This document shows, piece after piece, positions 32,386 through 41,153 of a DNA stretch of 64,000 bases; the first letter of the stretch is position 1; every line of letters starts with the position of its first letter. The translations under genes and the position numbers were made by a program. Below the pieces are notes generated by a model. That model ran no database searches, was not told where the DNA came from, and saw only the letters and a list, made by a program, of their open reading frames with translations. The DNA comes from GCA-003244245 sp050700055 (GTDB taxonomy: Bacteria > Actinomycetota > Actinomycetes > Mycobacteriales > Pseudonocardiaceae). The stretch spans positions 79,608-143,607 of the forward strand of contig JBOHGE010000008.1 of assembly GCA_050700055.1 (NCBI GenBank), given 5' to 3'.

Positions 32386-33177
32386 GTGGTACGAGCGCCT
32401 GATCCGCATCCGTCGGGGGCGCGGGCGCCGTTGATACCTGCGGAGCGGGTGCCCCGGCATGTGGCGTTGGTGATGGACGGGAACGGGCGGTGGGCCCAGC
32501 AGCGCGGGTTATCGCGCACTGAGGGGCATCGTCGTGGTGAGGCCGTGCTGATGGACGTGGTGTGCGGCTGCATCGAGCTGGGGGTGGGCTGGCTGTCGGC
32601 TTACGCGTTCTCCACCGAGAACTGGCGGCGCAGCCCCGACGAGGTGCGTTTCCTGATGGGGTTCAACCGTGACGTCATCCGCCGCCGCCGGGACGAGATG
32701 CACGAGATGGGAGTGCGGGTGCGCTGGGCCGGGCGCCGCCCCCGGCTGTGGCGCAGCGTGATCCGCGAGCTTGAGGTCGCCGAGGAGCTGACCGCCGGCA
32801 ACGACGTCATGACGTTGACCATGTGCGTGAACTACGGTGGCCGGGCGGAGATCGCCGACGCGGCCCGCGAGGTGGCCCGCCGGGTGGCCCGTGGTGAGAT
32901 CGACCCGGAGCGGGTCGATGAGGCGATGCTGGCCCGGTACCTCGACGAGCCGGACATGCCTGATGTCGATCTGTTCCTGCGGCCGTCGGGCGAGCAGCGC
33001 ATCTCGAACTTCCTGATCTGGCAGTCCGCCTATGCGGAGCTGGTGTTCCAGGATGTGCTGTTCCCGGACCTGGATCGCCGGCATCTGTGGCAGGCCTGCG
33101 AGACCTACGCCGCCCGGCAGCGCCGGTTCGGCAGCGCCGTCACGCCGGTGCCGCTCGATAGCCGCTCGACTCCCTGA
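32386..33177 (+). CDS. uppS: Decaprenyl/undecaprenyl diphosphate synthase (UppS family)
   Basis: A 263-residue cis-prenyltransferase: HVALVMDGNGRWAQQRGLSR (catalytic Asp and diphosphate-binding Arg), GVGWLSAYAFSTENWRRS, LTMCVNYGGRAEI, and DLFLRPSGEQRISNFLIWQS near the end. It makes the long-chain polyprenyl diphosphate that carries peptidoglycan and arabinogalactan precursors. M. tuberculosis Rv2361c, at the same place, makes decaprenyl diphosphate. GTG 32386 follows the palindrome by 22 bp. Confidence 0.93.
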   Translation: MVRAPDPHPSGARAPLIPAERVPRHVALVMDGNGRWAQQRGLSRTEGHRRGEAVLMDVVCGCIELGVGWLSAYAFSTENWRRSPDEVRFLMGFNRDVIRRRRDEMHEMGVRVRWAGRRPRLWRSVIRELEVAEELTAGNDVMTLTMCVNYGGRAEIADAAREVARRVARGEIDPERVDEAMLARYLDEPDMPDVDLFLRPSGEQRISNFLIWQSAYAELVFQDVLFPDLDRRHLWQACETYAARQRRFGSAVTPVPLDSRSTP

Positions 33178-33207
33178 TGTCGCTCGACTACCTGAGGAGG
33201 ACCACCG

Positions 33208-33624
33208 GTGCGTCCCTACCCGACCGCCGCCGCAACCCTGCAGCTGCTCGACGCCGCCCGGGTGGCATTGGAGCGATATCAGGACGTCAAGGTGGACGAC
33301 GACGGCGCGCTGAGCTTCCAGCACTCCGAGGTGCCCTGCGCGGTGCAGGCAGTGGAGCTCGCCGAGGGGCTGCTGGTACTCAGCCTGACCTGCGTGGTCG
33401 CCTGGGATGTCAGCGACGACGGCCGGCTGGCCGAGTGGGTCGCCACCCGAGCCGGGCAGGGCCTGTTCGGCACCCTGGGGTTGGTCCGCGGCGCACGCGG
33501 AGTCGACGTCATGCTGCGGTACGCGTTTCCCGCCGCTGGTCTGGCCACCGTGCCGCTGGGCACGTTGCTCATGCTGGTGGTGTCCACCGCCTCGCAGGTG
33601 CGCACCGAGCTGCTGGCCGGTTGA
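33208..33624 (+). CDS. Conserved hypothetical protein, Rv2360c-like
   Basis: A 138-residue protein starting at GTG 33208 (GAGGAC region upstream). It begins YPTAAATLQLLDAARVALER and contains an alpha-beta stretch (VKVDDDGALSFQHSEVPCAV, GLLVLSLTCVVAWDVSDD), resembling the YbjN-like type III secretion chaperone fold by layout only. No catalytic motif is visible. It matches Rv2360c in position between uppS and the zinc-linked genes. Its stop overlaps the next start (TGATG). Confidence 0.72.
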   Translation: MRPYPTAAATLQLLDAARVALERYQDVKVDDDGALSFQHSEVPCAVQAVELAEGLLVLSLTCVVAWDVSDDGRLAEWVATRAGQGLFGTLGLVRGARGVDVMLRYAFPAAGLATVPLGTLLMLVVSTASQVRTELLAG

Positions 33625-34637
33625 TGGCTGAGTCGCCCGCCGAGCCCCGCAGCCGTACCCTGTCGTGGCGCCGGATCACCTCGATGGAGCTGCTCTGTGT
33701 GGTTCTGGTGCTGGCGTTGCTGGCCCAGGGGCCGCTGATCCGGCTGCTCGACGTCGCCGCGGTGCGCACCGGCGCCACGATCTTCGTGGCGGTGTGCGTG
33801 CAGGCGATGCCGTTCCTGGTCCTGGGGGTGCTGGTGAGCGGGCTGATCGCGGCGATCGTGCCGCCGGCTGCGCTGCGCCGGGTGTTGCCGCGATCGCCGG
33901 TGGCCGCGGTCGGGGTCGCCGGGGTGGCCGGGATGGCGCTGCCGGGTTGCGAGTGCGCGTCGGTACCGGTGTCGCGGCGGCTCATGCAGCAAGGCGTGCC
34001 GCCCGCGGCGGCGTTGACGTTCCTGCTCGCCGCGCCCGCGGTGAACCCGGTGGTGCTGGTGGCCACCGCGGTGGCCTTCCCGGGGGAGCCCCGGATGGTG
34101 CTGGCGCGGTTCCTCGGCTCGATGGCCACCGCGGTGGTGATGGGACTGCTGTGGACGCGCTTCGGGCGTCCGGAGTGGATCGCGCAGCGGGCGCTGTGCC
34201 GTCCCCCGCGGGACCCGTCTCGCAGCGCCTTCGCGGTGTTCACCGACACCGCCCGGCACGACCTGGTCTCCTCCGGCGGGTTCCTGGTGCTCGGCGGGCT
34301 CACCGCGGCCGCGTTGAACGTCGTGGTGCCGCCGTCCTGGATGGCCTCGCTGACCGGTCAGGTGCTGCTCGGCATCCTGGTGATGGCGCTGCTCGCGGTG
34401 GTGCTGGCGCTGTGCAGCGAGGCCGACGCGTTCGTCGCCGCGTCGCTGTCGACGGTGCCGCTGCTGCCCCGGCTGGTGTTCCTGGTGGTGGGGCCGGCGG
34501 TGGACGTCAAGCTGGTGGCGCTGCAGGCCGGGGCGTTCGGGCGCGGATTCGCCGGCCGCTTCGCCCCGGTGACGTTCGTGGTGGCAATCGGTTGCGCGGT
34601 GCTTGCCGGAGTGCTGGTGCTCGGCGGTGTGCGGTGA
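33624..34637 (+). CDS. Permease of the YraQ/DUF318 family
   Basis: A 337-residue integral membrane protein with about eight helices. The family signature GMALPGCECASVPVSRRLM (with the conserved cysteine pair), followed by GVPPAAALTFLLAAPAVNPV, and a second copy late in the protein (LALCSEADAFVAASLS) are clear. ATG 33624 overlaps the upstream stop. YraQ-type permeases, including ArsP, move organic or metalloid compounds. Together with the downstream TIGR03943 protein and the nearby zur/smtB pair, a role in zinc or other metal export is likely but unproven. Confidence 0.85.
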   Translation: MAESPAEPRSRTLSWRRITSMELLCVVLVLALLAQGPLIRLLDVAAVRTGATIFVAVCVQAMPFLVLGVLVSGLIAAIVPPAALRRVLPRSPVAAVGVAGVAGMALPGCECASVPVSRRLMQQGVPPAAALTFLLAAPAVNPVVLVATAVAFPGEPRMVLARFLGSMATAVVMGLLWTRFGRPEWIAQRALCRPPRDPSRSAFAVFTDTARHDLVSSGGFLVLGGLTAAALNVVVPPSWMASLTGQVLLGILVMALLAVVLALCSEADAFVAASLSTVPLLPRLVFLVVGPAVDVKLVALQAGAFGRGFAGRFAPVTFVVAIGCAVLAGVLVLGGVR

Positions 34638-35335
34638 GGCGGGAGACCCAGAACGTCCTGTTGGTGCTGCTCGGCGGCGCGTTGCTGAAGATCGCATGGA
34701 ACGGCAGCTACCTGCGTTACGTCAAGCCCTCGCTGCTGCCGTTCCTGGTGGTGGCGGCAGTGGTGATCCTCGCGCTGGGCCTGATCGCCATCGGGCGTGA
34801 CGTGCGCGGCACCCAGGACCACGCGGGGCATGACCACTCCGGTCGAAGCTCCTGGCTGCTGCTGCTCCCCGTGCTGGCGATCTTCCTGGTCGCCCCGCCG
34901 GCGCTCGGCGCGGACACCGTGTCCCGCTCGACCCGGGCGATCGCCCCGCAACGGACTGCCGTCGAGTTCCCGCCGTTGCCCGCCGAAGCGGCTCCCGCGC
35001 TACGGATGAGCGACTTCATCACCCGGGCCGTGTGGGACGGCGCGGGCACCCTCAACGGTCGGCAGGTCCGGCTGGTCGGCTTCGTGGTGCACGGCGATCG
35101 GGACGCCACCTACCTCGGCCGGCTGGTGATCGCCTGCTGTGCGGCGGACGCGACGCCGTTGAAGGTGCAGCTCACCGGCCGCGGTGGGTTGGCGGCTCTG
35201 CCGCAGGACGGTTGGTTCGAGGTGCGCGGGCAGCTGGTGCCCGGATCGGCGACCGCAAGCAACCGCTACACCCCTACCCTGACCCTCTCAGACCTGCACC
35301 CGATCCCCGCCCCCACCGAGCCCTACGAGTTCTGA
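34634..35335 (+). CDS. TIGR03943 (YcgQ-like) membrane protein
   Basis: A 233-residue protein starting at GTG 34634 in a GTGA overlap with the permease. Two N-terminal helices (NVLLVLLGGALLKIA, SLLPFLVVAAVVILALGLIA), a His-rich loop (DHAGHDH), a third helix (WLLLLPVLAIFLVAPPAL), then a soluble domain (RLVGFVVHGDRDATYLGRLV, IACCAADATPLKVQL, GWFEVRGQL). TIGR03943 proteins are always paired with YraQ permeases, and in Bacillus the pair (ycgR-ycgQ) is in the Zur regulon. A periplasm-facing His/Cys metal handler is plausible. Confidence 0.85.
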   Translation: MRRETQNVLLVLLGGALLKIAWNGSYLRYVKPSLLPFLVVAAVVILALGLIAIGRDVRGTQDHAGHDHSGRSSWLLLLPVLAIFLVAPPALGADTVSRSTRAIAPQRTAVEFPPLPAEAAPALRMSDFITRAVWDGAGTLNGRQVRLVGFVVHGDRDATYLGRLVIACCAADATPLKVQLTGRGGLAALPQDGWFEVRGQLVPGSATASNRYTPTLTLSDLHPIPAPTEPYEF

Positions 35336-35347
35336 CCACCCGAAGAT

Positions 35348-35410
35348 GCATTCTGGGGACTGATCGCAGTAATCACGGTCGAATTACTGCGATCAGTCCC
35401 CAGAGAATGC
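35348..35410. terminator. Long bidirectional hairpin between convergent genes
   Basis: Arms 35353-35373 and 35383-35403 are exact 21-bp reverse complements with a 9-nt loop; with a two-base bulge the pairing extends to GCATT at 35348 and AATGC at 35406-35410. It sits 12 bp after the TIGR03943 stop and 3 bp after the zur stop on the other strand. It probably ends both transcripts, though neither side has a strong T-run. Confidence 0.65.
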
Positions 35411-35413
35411 GGG

Positions 35414-35824
35414 TCAGGAGGAAGCGCAGCTCGGGCAGGTGCCGGAGATCTCCACGGTGTGGTCGATGTTGGTGAAGTTGTGCTCGTGAGCGGTCTTCTC
35501 GGCCCACTGCTCCACCGCGGGCCCCTCGACCTCCACGGTGCGCCCACAGTCCCGGCACACCAGGTGGTGATGGTGGTGCGCCGAGCAGCGCCGGTAGATG
35601 GCCTCGCCGGTGGCGGTGCGGAGCATGTCGATCTCGCCGGCTTCGGCCAGCGTCTGCAGGGTGCGGTACACGGTGGTCAGGCCGATGCCCTCACCGTTGC
35701 GTCGCAGCTTCTCGTGGATCTCCTGGGCGGACCGGAAGTCGTCGGTGTCGTCGAGCAGCCTGGCCACCGCGGTCCGCTGCCGGGTGGAACGCTGCACCGG
35801 TGCTGCCGGGCGGGGGGAGCTCAT
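35414..35824 (-). CDS. zur: Zinc uptake regulator Zur (FurB)
   Basis: A 136-residue Fur-family repressor. The winged helix is RQRTAVARLLDDTDDFRSAQ, then GLTTVYRTLQTLAEAGEIDM. The metal sites are YRRCSAHHHHHLVCRDCG and the C-terminal CPSCAS, i.e. two CxxC zinc pairs and the histidine cluster. It represses zinc uptake genes when zinc is sufficient. Its ATG (35824) directly follows the smtB stop, so both are one operon, as Rv2358-Rv2359 in M. tuberculosis. Confidence 0.93.
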   Translation of the reverse strand: MSSPRPAAPVQRSTRQRTAVARLLDDTDDFRSAQEIHEKLRRNGEGIGLTTVYRTLQTLAEAGEIDMLRTATGEAIYRRCSAHHHHHLVCRDCGRTVEVEGPAVEQWAEKTAHEHNFTNIDHTVEISGTCPSCASS

Positions 35825-36196
35825 TCATTCCTCCACGTGTGTCACCGCGTCCACCACGATGTGTGACAGATGCTCGTCGACCAGCCGGTACACGACCTCC
35901 CGACCGTGCCGCTCACCATGCACCACCCCGGCGGATTTCAACACCCGCAGGTGCTGGCTGATCAACGGTTGGGTGACGCCCAACGCGTCGACCAACTCGT
36001 GGACGCAACGCTCGTGATCGCGAAGCTGCAACACGATGGCGATCCGCACCGGCGCTGCCAGCGCTCGCAGCAGCTCGCCGGCGGCGACCAGGGTCTCCCG
36101 CGGACGGATCGCCGCCGGGCCGGGAGGCGGCCGGCCGGGGGAATGCTCGTCGTCGATGGTCGGATCCGGCACTGCCTTTGCGGTCACGCTGGCCAT
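35825..36196 (-). CDS. smtB: ArsR/SmtB-family zinc-responsive repressor
   Basis: A 123-residue winged-helix repressor with LRALAAPVRIAIVLQLRDHE, then CVHELVDALGVTQPLISQHL and HGREVVYRLVDEHLSHIVVD. The C-terminal helix holds D..H..H..E-type ligands (VDEHLSHIVVDAVTHVEE), as in SmtB alpha-5 zinc sites. In mycobacteria the SmtB homolog represses the smtB-zur operon and is released by zinc. The two genes are convergent with the permease operon. Confidence 0.9.
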   Translation of the reverse strand: MASVTAKAVPDPTIDDEHSPGRPPPGPAAIRPRETLVAAGELLRALAAPVRIAIVLQLRDHERCVHELVDALGVTQPLISQHLRVLKSAGVVHGERHGREVVYRLVDEHLSHIVVDAVTHVEE

Positions 36197-36337
36197 GCCC
36201 TCCTCCTCCCTCGATGGAGGGGTTCATCGTATGCGCCCTGACATTCACCGTCGCGACCTGATGTGCTGCGATCGTCGGCAAGCCCACACCAGAGTCGGTT
36301 ACTACCGCCATCCTGCCATCGCTGCCGGAGGATGCTC

Positions 36338-36700
36338 ATGATCCTGATCTGCCACTTCGACGTCGACGCCGCCGGTACCGAGAACTTCCAGACCCGGGCC
36401 CGCGCAGCGCTGGCCACGCTCACCGCGCAGCGGGGCTGCCTGGGTGGTCAGCTGGGTCGCTGCCCGGACGACATCACGCGGTGGGTGCTGGTCGTGCGGT
36501 TCGACTCGGTGGTGGCCTACCGGCGCGCGCTGTCGGTATTCGATGTCCGCGAGCACGTGGTGCCGCTGCTGTCCCAAGCACTGGCCGGCGAACCCGGCAG
36601 CTATGAGGTGCTGTCCGACGCCCATGATGGTGCGGTGACCGACCACGACACCCTGCTCGCGCCCGACGCCGAGCGCGGGTCGAGGTCCGGCGCTCGCTAA
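36338..36700 (+). CDS. Antibiotic-biosynthesis-monooxygenase-fold protein
   Basis: A 120-residue protein starting at ATG 36338 with CGGAGG six bases upstream; an earlier ATG at 36332 is less well placed. The pattern ILICHFDVDAAGTENFQTRA, then ALATLTAQRGCLGGQLGRCP and WVLVVRFDSVVAYRRALSVF is the beta-alpha-beta ferredoxin-like ABM layout. The conserved His/Asn for oxygenation is not evident. It lies between smtB (divergent) and glyS. The C-terminal 25 residues look disordered. Function unknown. Confidence 0.7.
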   Translation: MILICHFDVDAAGTENFQTRARAALATLTAQRGCLGGQLGRCPDDITRWVLVVRFDSVVAYRRALSVFDVREHVVPLLSQALAGEPGSYEVLSDAHDGAVTDHDTLLAPDAERGSRSGAR

Positions 36701-36741
36701 TGTGACTCATTCACCACTGGCCTATCAACAGGAGTTCCTCA

Positions 36742-38130
36742 GTGTCCGCGGATCGCATCGAGACCGTCGTCAGCCTGTGCAAGCGTCGTGGCTTTGTGTT
36801 CCCGAGCGGGGAGATCTACGGCGGGACGCGGTCGGCCTGGGATTACGGCCCGTTGGGTGTGGAGCTCAAGGAGAACATCAAGCGTCAGTGGTGGCGCGCG
36901 ATGGTCACCGGCCGAGACGACGTGGTCGGCTTGGACTCGTCGGTGATCCTGCCTCGCCAGGTGTGGGTCGCCTCGGGCCACGTGCAGGCTTTTCACGATC
37001 CGCTGGTCGAGTGTCAGCAGTGCCACAAGCGGTATCGCGCTGATCAGCTCGCCGAGGATTACGCCGAACGCACCGGCAAGGACGTCCTGGAAGGCGACCT
37101 GTCGGACATCCCGTGTCCGAACTGCGGTACTCGCGGCGAGTACACGCAGCCGCGCGAGTTCAACATGATGCTCAAGACGTATCTCGGGCCGGTGGAGTCC
37201 GAGGAGGGGCTGTACTACCTGCGCCCGGAGACCGCGCAGGGCATCTTCGTGAACTTCCAGAATGTGATGATGTCCGCGCGCAAGAAACCACCATTCGGTA
37301 TCGGACAGATCGGCAAGAGCTTCCGCAATGAGATCACCCCGGGCAACTTCATCTTCCGCACCCGCGAGTTCGAGCAGATGGAGATGGAGTTCTTCGTCGA
37401 ACCGGGAACCGACGAGCAATGGCACCAGTACTGGATCGACACCCGCACCGACTGGTACGTCGACCTGGGTATCGATCGGGACAACCTGCGCCATTACGAG
37501 CATTCCAAGGAGAAGCTCTCGCACTACGCCAAGCGGACCGTGGACGTCGAATACCGGTTCGGCTTCTCCTCGGGCCAGGTGTGGGGTGAGCTGGAGGGTA
37601 TCGCCAACCGCACCGATTTCGATCTCACCACACACTCCAACCAATCCGGAGTGGATCTGTCCTACTACGACCAGGCCACCGACTCCCGCTACCGGCCCTA
37701 CGTGATCGAGCCCGCGGCCGGTGTCGGCCGGCCGATGATGGCTTTCCTACTCGATGCCTACACCGAGGACGAGGCGCCCAACGCCAAGGGCGGGGTGGAC
37801 CGCCGCGTCGTGCTCCGGTTGGACCGCCGGCTCGCGCCGGTGAAGGCCGCGGTGCTGCCGCTGTCGCGCAACGCAGACCTCACGCCCAAGGCCCGGGACC
37901 TGGCTGCTGCGCTGCGCCGGAACTGGAATATCGACTTCGATGACGCAGGGGCGATCGGCCGCCGGTACCGCCGCCAGGACGAGATCGGCACCCCGTTCTG
38001 CGTGACGGTGGATTTCGACTCGCTGACCGATCACGCGGTGACGGTGCGCGAGCGGGACACGATGGCCCAGCAGCGGGTCGCGATGGACCAGGTCGAGTCC
38101 TACCTGGCGGCTCGACTGGTCGGCTGCTGA
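36742..38130 (+). CDS. glyS: Glycyl-tRNA synthetase (alpha2 type)
   Basis: A 462-residue class II synthetase starting at GTG 36742 (AGGAG at 36730-36734). It starts with IETVVSLCKRRGFVFPSGEI, includes a zinc-type pair (VECQQCHKRYRAD and PCPNCGTRGEYTQPREFN), motif 2 (RNEITPGNFIFRTREFEQME), and motif 3 (GVGRPMMAFLLDAY). The C-terminal anticodon-binding domain starts near residue 355. It is homologous to Rv2357c and ligates glycine to tRNA-Gly. Confidence 0.94.
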   Translation: MSADRIETVVSLCKRRGFVFPSGEIYGGTRSAWDYGPLGVELKENIKRQWWRAMVTGRDDVVGLDSSVILPRQVWVASGHVQAFHDPLVECQQCHKRYRADQLAEDYAERTGKDVLEGDLSDIPCPNCGTRGEYTQPREFNMMLKTYLGPVESEEGLYYLRPETAQGIFVNFQNVMMSARKKPPFGIGQIGKSFRNEITPGNFIFRTREFEQMEMEFFVEPGTDEQWHQYWIDTRTDWYVDLGIDRDNLRHYEHSKEKLSHYAKRTVDVEYRFGFSSGQVWGELEGIANRTDFDLTTHSNQSGVDLSYYDQATDSRYRPYVIEPAAGVGRPMMAFLLDAYTEDEAPNAKGGVDRRVVLRLDRRLAPVKAAVLPLSRNADLTPKARDLAAALRRNWNIDFDDAGAIGRRYRRQDEIGTPFCVTVDFDSLTDHAVTVRERDTMAQQRVAMDQVESYLAARLVGC

Positions 38131-38146
38131 GCCGGTATCTGGAACT

Positions 38147-39187
38147 ATGGTGCGCATGGAGACCGTGAGCACCGAGGAGACACGTCACCGCCGGCAAGCC
38201 GGTGACGCACTGCGCCGCTGGGCCGGGCAAGGTCGCCGCTGCGGGGTGGTGCGGGTCCTGGAGCGGCATGGTTTCGGCACGGTCGCGACCGGGCAGCTGC
38301 TGGCCGGCACCGCCGACGGTGACCGGGCCGGTGTCCTGTTCGAGGGAACCATGGACACCGTTGCGCTGCCGTTGCTGACGTCGGCGGTGTCCGCGCCCGG
38401 TACCGCGAAGGGGCACGTCACGGAGGTCAACGCGCTGGACGCCGGGCTGGCGTGCGCGGGCGCAGCCCAACTGCTGGGCCATCCACTGCCGGCGCAGGCG
38501 GCTGCGGTGCTCGGTGCCGCACTCGCCGACGGCGATCCCTGCGCGCTGGCGTCCACCGTCGACGGGTCGGCGGTGCTGGTGGCGGCCGGAGCGGCGCTGG
38601 GCGAGGTCGTCGGCACGCTGGGCGGCCCGGACACCGACGAGACAGTGCTGGCCAGGATGCGTGAGCTGGCCCGGGTCGGTGCGACGGCCACCGAGCAGGG
38701 TGACGTCGCAGGTACCCCGGTGCTGCTCGACGTGTGGGTGCCGGTCACCACGATGCTGATCGTGGGCCGTGGTGCGATCGGGGCCGCCTTGGCGGCGCAG
38801 TGTGAATTGCTGGGCTGGGCGGTGCGCACCGAGACCGAGCTGGAGCCGGCGGTCGTCGCCGCGAAGGAGCTCACCGCCGTCGACGTGCTGGTGCTGCTCG
38901 ACCACGGGCCGGCCTTCGACGCCGTGCTGGTGGAGCTGTTGCGGTCGGGGCGCGGTTTCTGCGGCGCGCTGGGATCGCGGCACACCCAGGAGGCTCGTCG
39001 CCGCCGGCTACGGGCTGACGGGATCACCGAGCAGGAGCTGACCCGGCTGCATGGGCCGGTAGGGCTGGACTTGGGCGCGGCCAGGCCGGCGGAGACCGCG
39101 GTGTCGGTGGTCGGGGAGGTTCTTGCGGTGCGGCGGGGTCGCTGCGGTGGCCCGCTGGCCACCGCAGCTGGTCGCATCGGTGGTTGA
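38147..39187 (+). CDS. XdhC/CoxI-family protein
   Basis: A 346-residue protein. An XdhC_CoxI N-terminal unit (GRRCGVVRVLERHGFGTVAT, around G..T) is followed by a Rossmann C-terminal unit (VTTMLIVGRGAIGAALAAQC, then FCGALGSRHTQEARRRRL and LHGPVGLDLGAARPAETAVS). XdhC-type proteins bind molybdenum cofactor and insert sulfurated cofactor into xanthine dehydrogenase or CO dehydrogenase. No Mo-enzyme is encoded nearby. The start may be ATG 38147 (possibly leaderless; TATCTG lies just upstream) or ATG 38156. Confidence 0.82.
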   Translation: MVRMETVSTEETRHRRQAGDALRRWAGQGRRCGVVRVLERHGFGTVATGQLLAGTADGDRAGVLFEGTMDTVALPLLTSAVSAPGTAKGHVTEVNALDAGLACAGAAQLLGHPLPAQAAAVLGAALADGDPCALASTVDGSAVLVAAGAALGEVVGTLGGPDTDETVLARMRELARVGATATEQGDVAGTPVLLDVWVPVTTMLIVGRGAIGAALAAQCELLGWAVRTETELEPAVVAAKELTAVDVLVLLDHGPAFDAVLVELLRSGRGFCGALGSRHTQEARRRRLRADGITEQELTRLHGPVGLDLGAARPAETAVSVVGEVLAVRRGRCGGPLATAAGRIGG

Positions 39188-39821
39188 CCAGCGCTCCCTG
39201 TTGCCGGTCGCGCTGGCCCGGCTGGTTCTCGGCATGGTGCTGGTGGGTGCGCTGGTCGTGGGTGGCACGTTCGTCCGGGTGTGGCAGGTGGCTCGGGTCG
39301 ATGACCGGAGCAACGCCGACGTCGTGGTGGTGCTCGGCGCGGCCCAGTACGACGGGACACCGTCGGCCGTGCTGGGCTCCCGGCTGGATCATGCTGCCCG
39401 GCTGTGGCGCGCCGGGATCGCGCCGGTGATCGTCACAGTCGGTGGCCGGCGCGACGGTGACACTTACACCGAGGCCGAGGCCGGCCGCAATTACCTGGCG
39501 CGCTACGGCATCCCGGCTACCGTTGTGGTGGCGGTCGGGGAGGGCGGCGACACGCTGGAAAGCCTGCGGGCGGTGGCCCGCCGGGCGGCTACCGCGGGCT
39601 GGCACACCGCGGTGATCGTCAGCGACCCGTGGCACTCGTTGCGGGCCCGGACCATGGCCAACGATCTCGGGCTGGTCAGCTGGACCTCGCCGACCCGAAG
39701 CGGTCCGATCGTGCAGACCCGCAGTATCCAGGCCCAGTACATCGTCCGGGAGAGCGCCGCGCTGCTGCATTACCGGCTCACCGGCGCCCCGGCCGAGTCG
39801 CTGCGCATCGATCTGGGGTGA
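39180..39821 (+). CDS. DUF218 (YdcF/SanA-like) membrane-anchored protein
   Basis: A 213-residue protein starting at GTG 39180, chosen because it is just 8 bp into the upstream gene and yields a standard N-terminal anchor (ALARLVLGMVLVGALVVGG). The DUF218 domain follows: ADVVVVLGAAQYDGTPS, RLDHAARLWRAGIAPVIVTV, GGDTLESLRAVARRA, and VIVSDPWHSLRARTMANDLG. SanA/ElyC-type proteins act in the envelope, and their substrate is unresolved. It overlaps dgt by 4 bp. Confidence 0.82.
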   Translation: MVDQRSLLPVALARLVLGMVLVGALVVGGTFVRVWQVARVDDRSNADVVVVLGAAQYDGTPSAVLGSRLDHAARLWRAGIAPVIVTVGGRRDGDTYTEAEAGRNYLARYGIPATVVVAVGEGGDTLESLRAVARRAATAGWHTAVIVSDPWHSLRARTMANDLGLVSWTSPTRSGPIVQTRSIQAQYIVRESAALLHYRLTGAPAESLRIDLG

Positions 39822-41090
39822 CGCCAGTGGGCCAACGTGACATCGGCCACCGATACACCCGGCACGACCGCGCCCGGCAACTGCCCGAGCCGGCGAAACG
39901 GGCTGTGTTAGCCGGGCCGGAGCGTCGCAGCCCCTTCGTCCGGGATCGTGCCCGGGTGTTGCACTCCGCGGCGCTGCGCCGGCTCGCGGGCAAGACCCAA
40001 GTGGTCGGTCCGGGGGAGGGGGACGTGCCCAGGACCCGGCTGACCCACTCGCTGGAGGTCGCCCAGATCGGTCGTGGGATCGCCACCGAGCTGGGTTGTG
40101 ACCCGGACGTGGTGGAGACCGCGGGACTGGCTCATGACATCGGCCACCCGCCCTTCGGACACAACGGTGAGCAGGCTCTGCACGAGCTCGCCGTGCACTG
40201 TGGTGGGTTCGAGGGCAACGCCCAGACGCTGCGGATACTGACCCGGTTGGAGCCCAAGCTGCTCGACCCCGCAACAGGTCGCTGCCACGGGCTCAACCTG
40301 ACCAGGGCTTCACTGGATGCCACCGTCAAGTACCCGTGGCCGCGCCGTGATGAGACACCCAAGTTCGGCTTCTACGCCGACGATGCGGCGGCGTTCGGCT
40401 GGGTGCGCGACGGTGCACCCGACGGTGTTCGATGTCTCGAGGCCCAGGTGATGGACTGGGCCGACGACGTCGCCTACTCGGTGCACGACGTCGAGGACGG
40501 CATCGTGGCCGGCCGCATCTCGCTGGACACCCTCGCTGACCTGGACCAGCGAGTGCTGCTGGCCGAACTGGCCGCAGCGCAACTTCAGCGTGCTACCCAG
40601 CGCGGAGTTGGCGGCCGCCGCGGTGGGGCTGCGCACGCTCCCCGTGCTCGACGTGCTGCGCCACTACGATGGGTCATTGCGCGCCCAGGTCACGTTGAAG
40701 GAGCTCACCAGCGGGCTGGTGGGGCGATTCGTGTCGGTGGTGGTGTCGGCGACGCTGGCCCGGTACGGGCCTGGCCCGCTGGCCCGGTACCGCGCGGATC
40801 TCGTCATTCCGAATCAGGTGGCCGCGGAGGTGGCGCTGCTCAAGGCCATGGCACTGCGGTTCGTGATGCACGATCCGGACCGGCTGGCCGCGCAGGCCCG
40901 GGAGCGGGAGCTGGTCGCGCAGCTGTGCACGGCCTTGGTGCACCGGGCGCCCCAACCCCTGGATCCGGCTCTGCGCCCAGCGTGGCACCAGGCGTCCGAC
41001 GACGGTGCACGGTTGCGGGTGGTCATCGACCAGGTCGCGGCTCTGACCGACGCCCAAGCCGTGCGGTGGCACGCCACGCTGCGTGGCTGA
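39818..41090 (+). pseudogene. dgt: dGTP triphosphohydrolase, frameshifted by one base
   Basis: The GTG at 39818 (GTGA overlap) starts a Dgt protein with HD-domain residues RTRLTHSLEVAQIGRGIATE and GLAHDIGHPPFGHNGEQALH, plus VMDWADDVAYSVHDVEDGIV. At 40581-40582 the frame is lost: the expected HFSVLPSAELAAAA appears only after one A is skipped. The rest (LPVLDVLRHYDGSLRAQVTL, RFVMHDPD) then runs cleanly to 41090 in the new frame. Codon quality is good on both sides, so this is a recent single-base insertion or an error in the read. Dgt normally hydrolyses dGTP to deoxyguanosine and triphosphate; the catalytic HD half is complete. Confidence 0.8.
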
Positions 41091-41153
41091 CCGAGATCAC
41101 ACATTGTGGTTACTGTACTGGGAAAATCAAGAGAAACCTGTTTCAATAGATGT

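Noticed and set aside
33279..34697. 472-codon minus-strand frame across the permease
   Set aside because: Low-complexity antisense of a membrane protein gene; no start signals.
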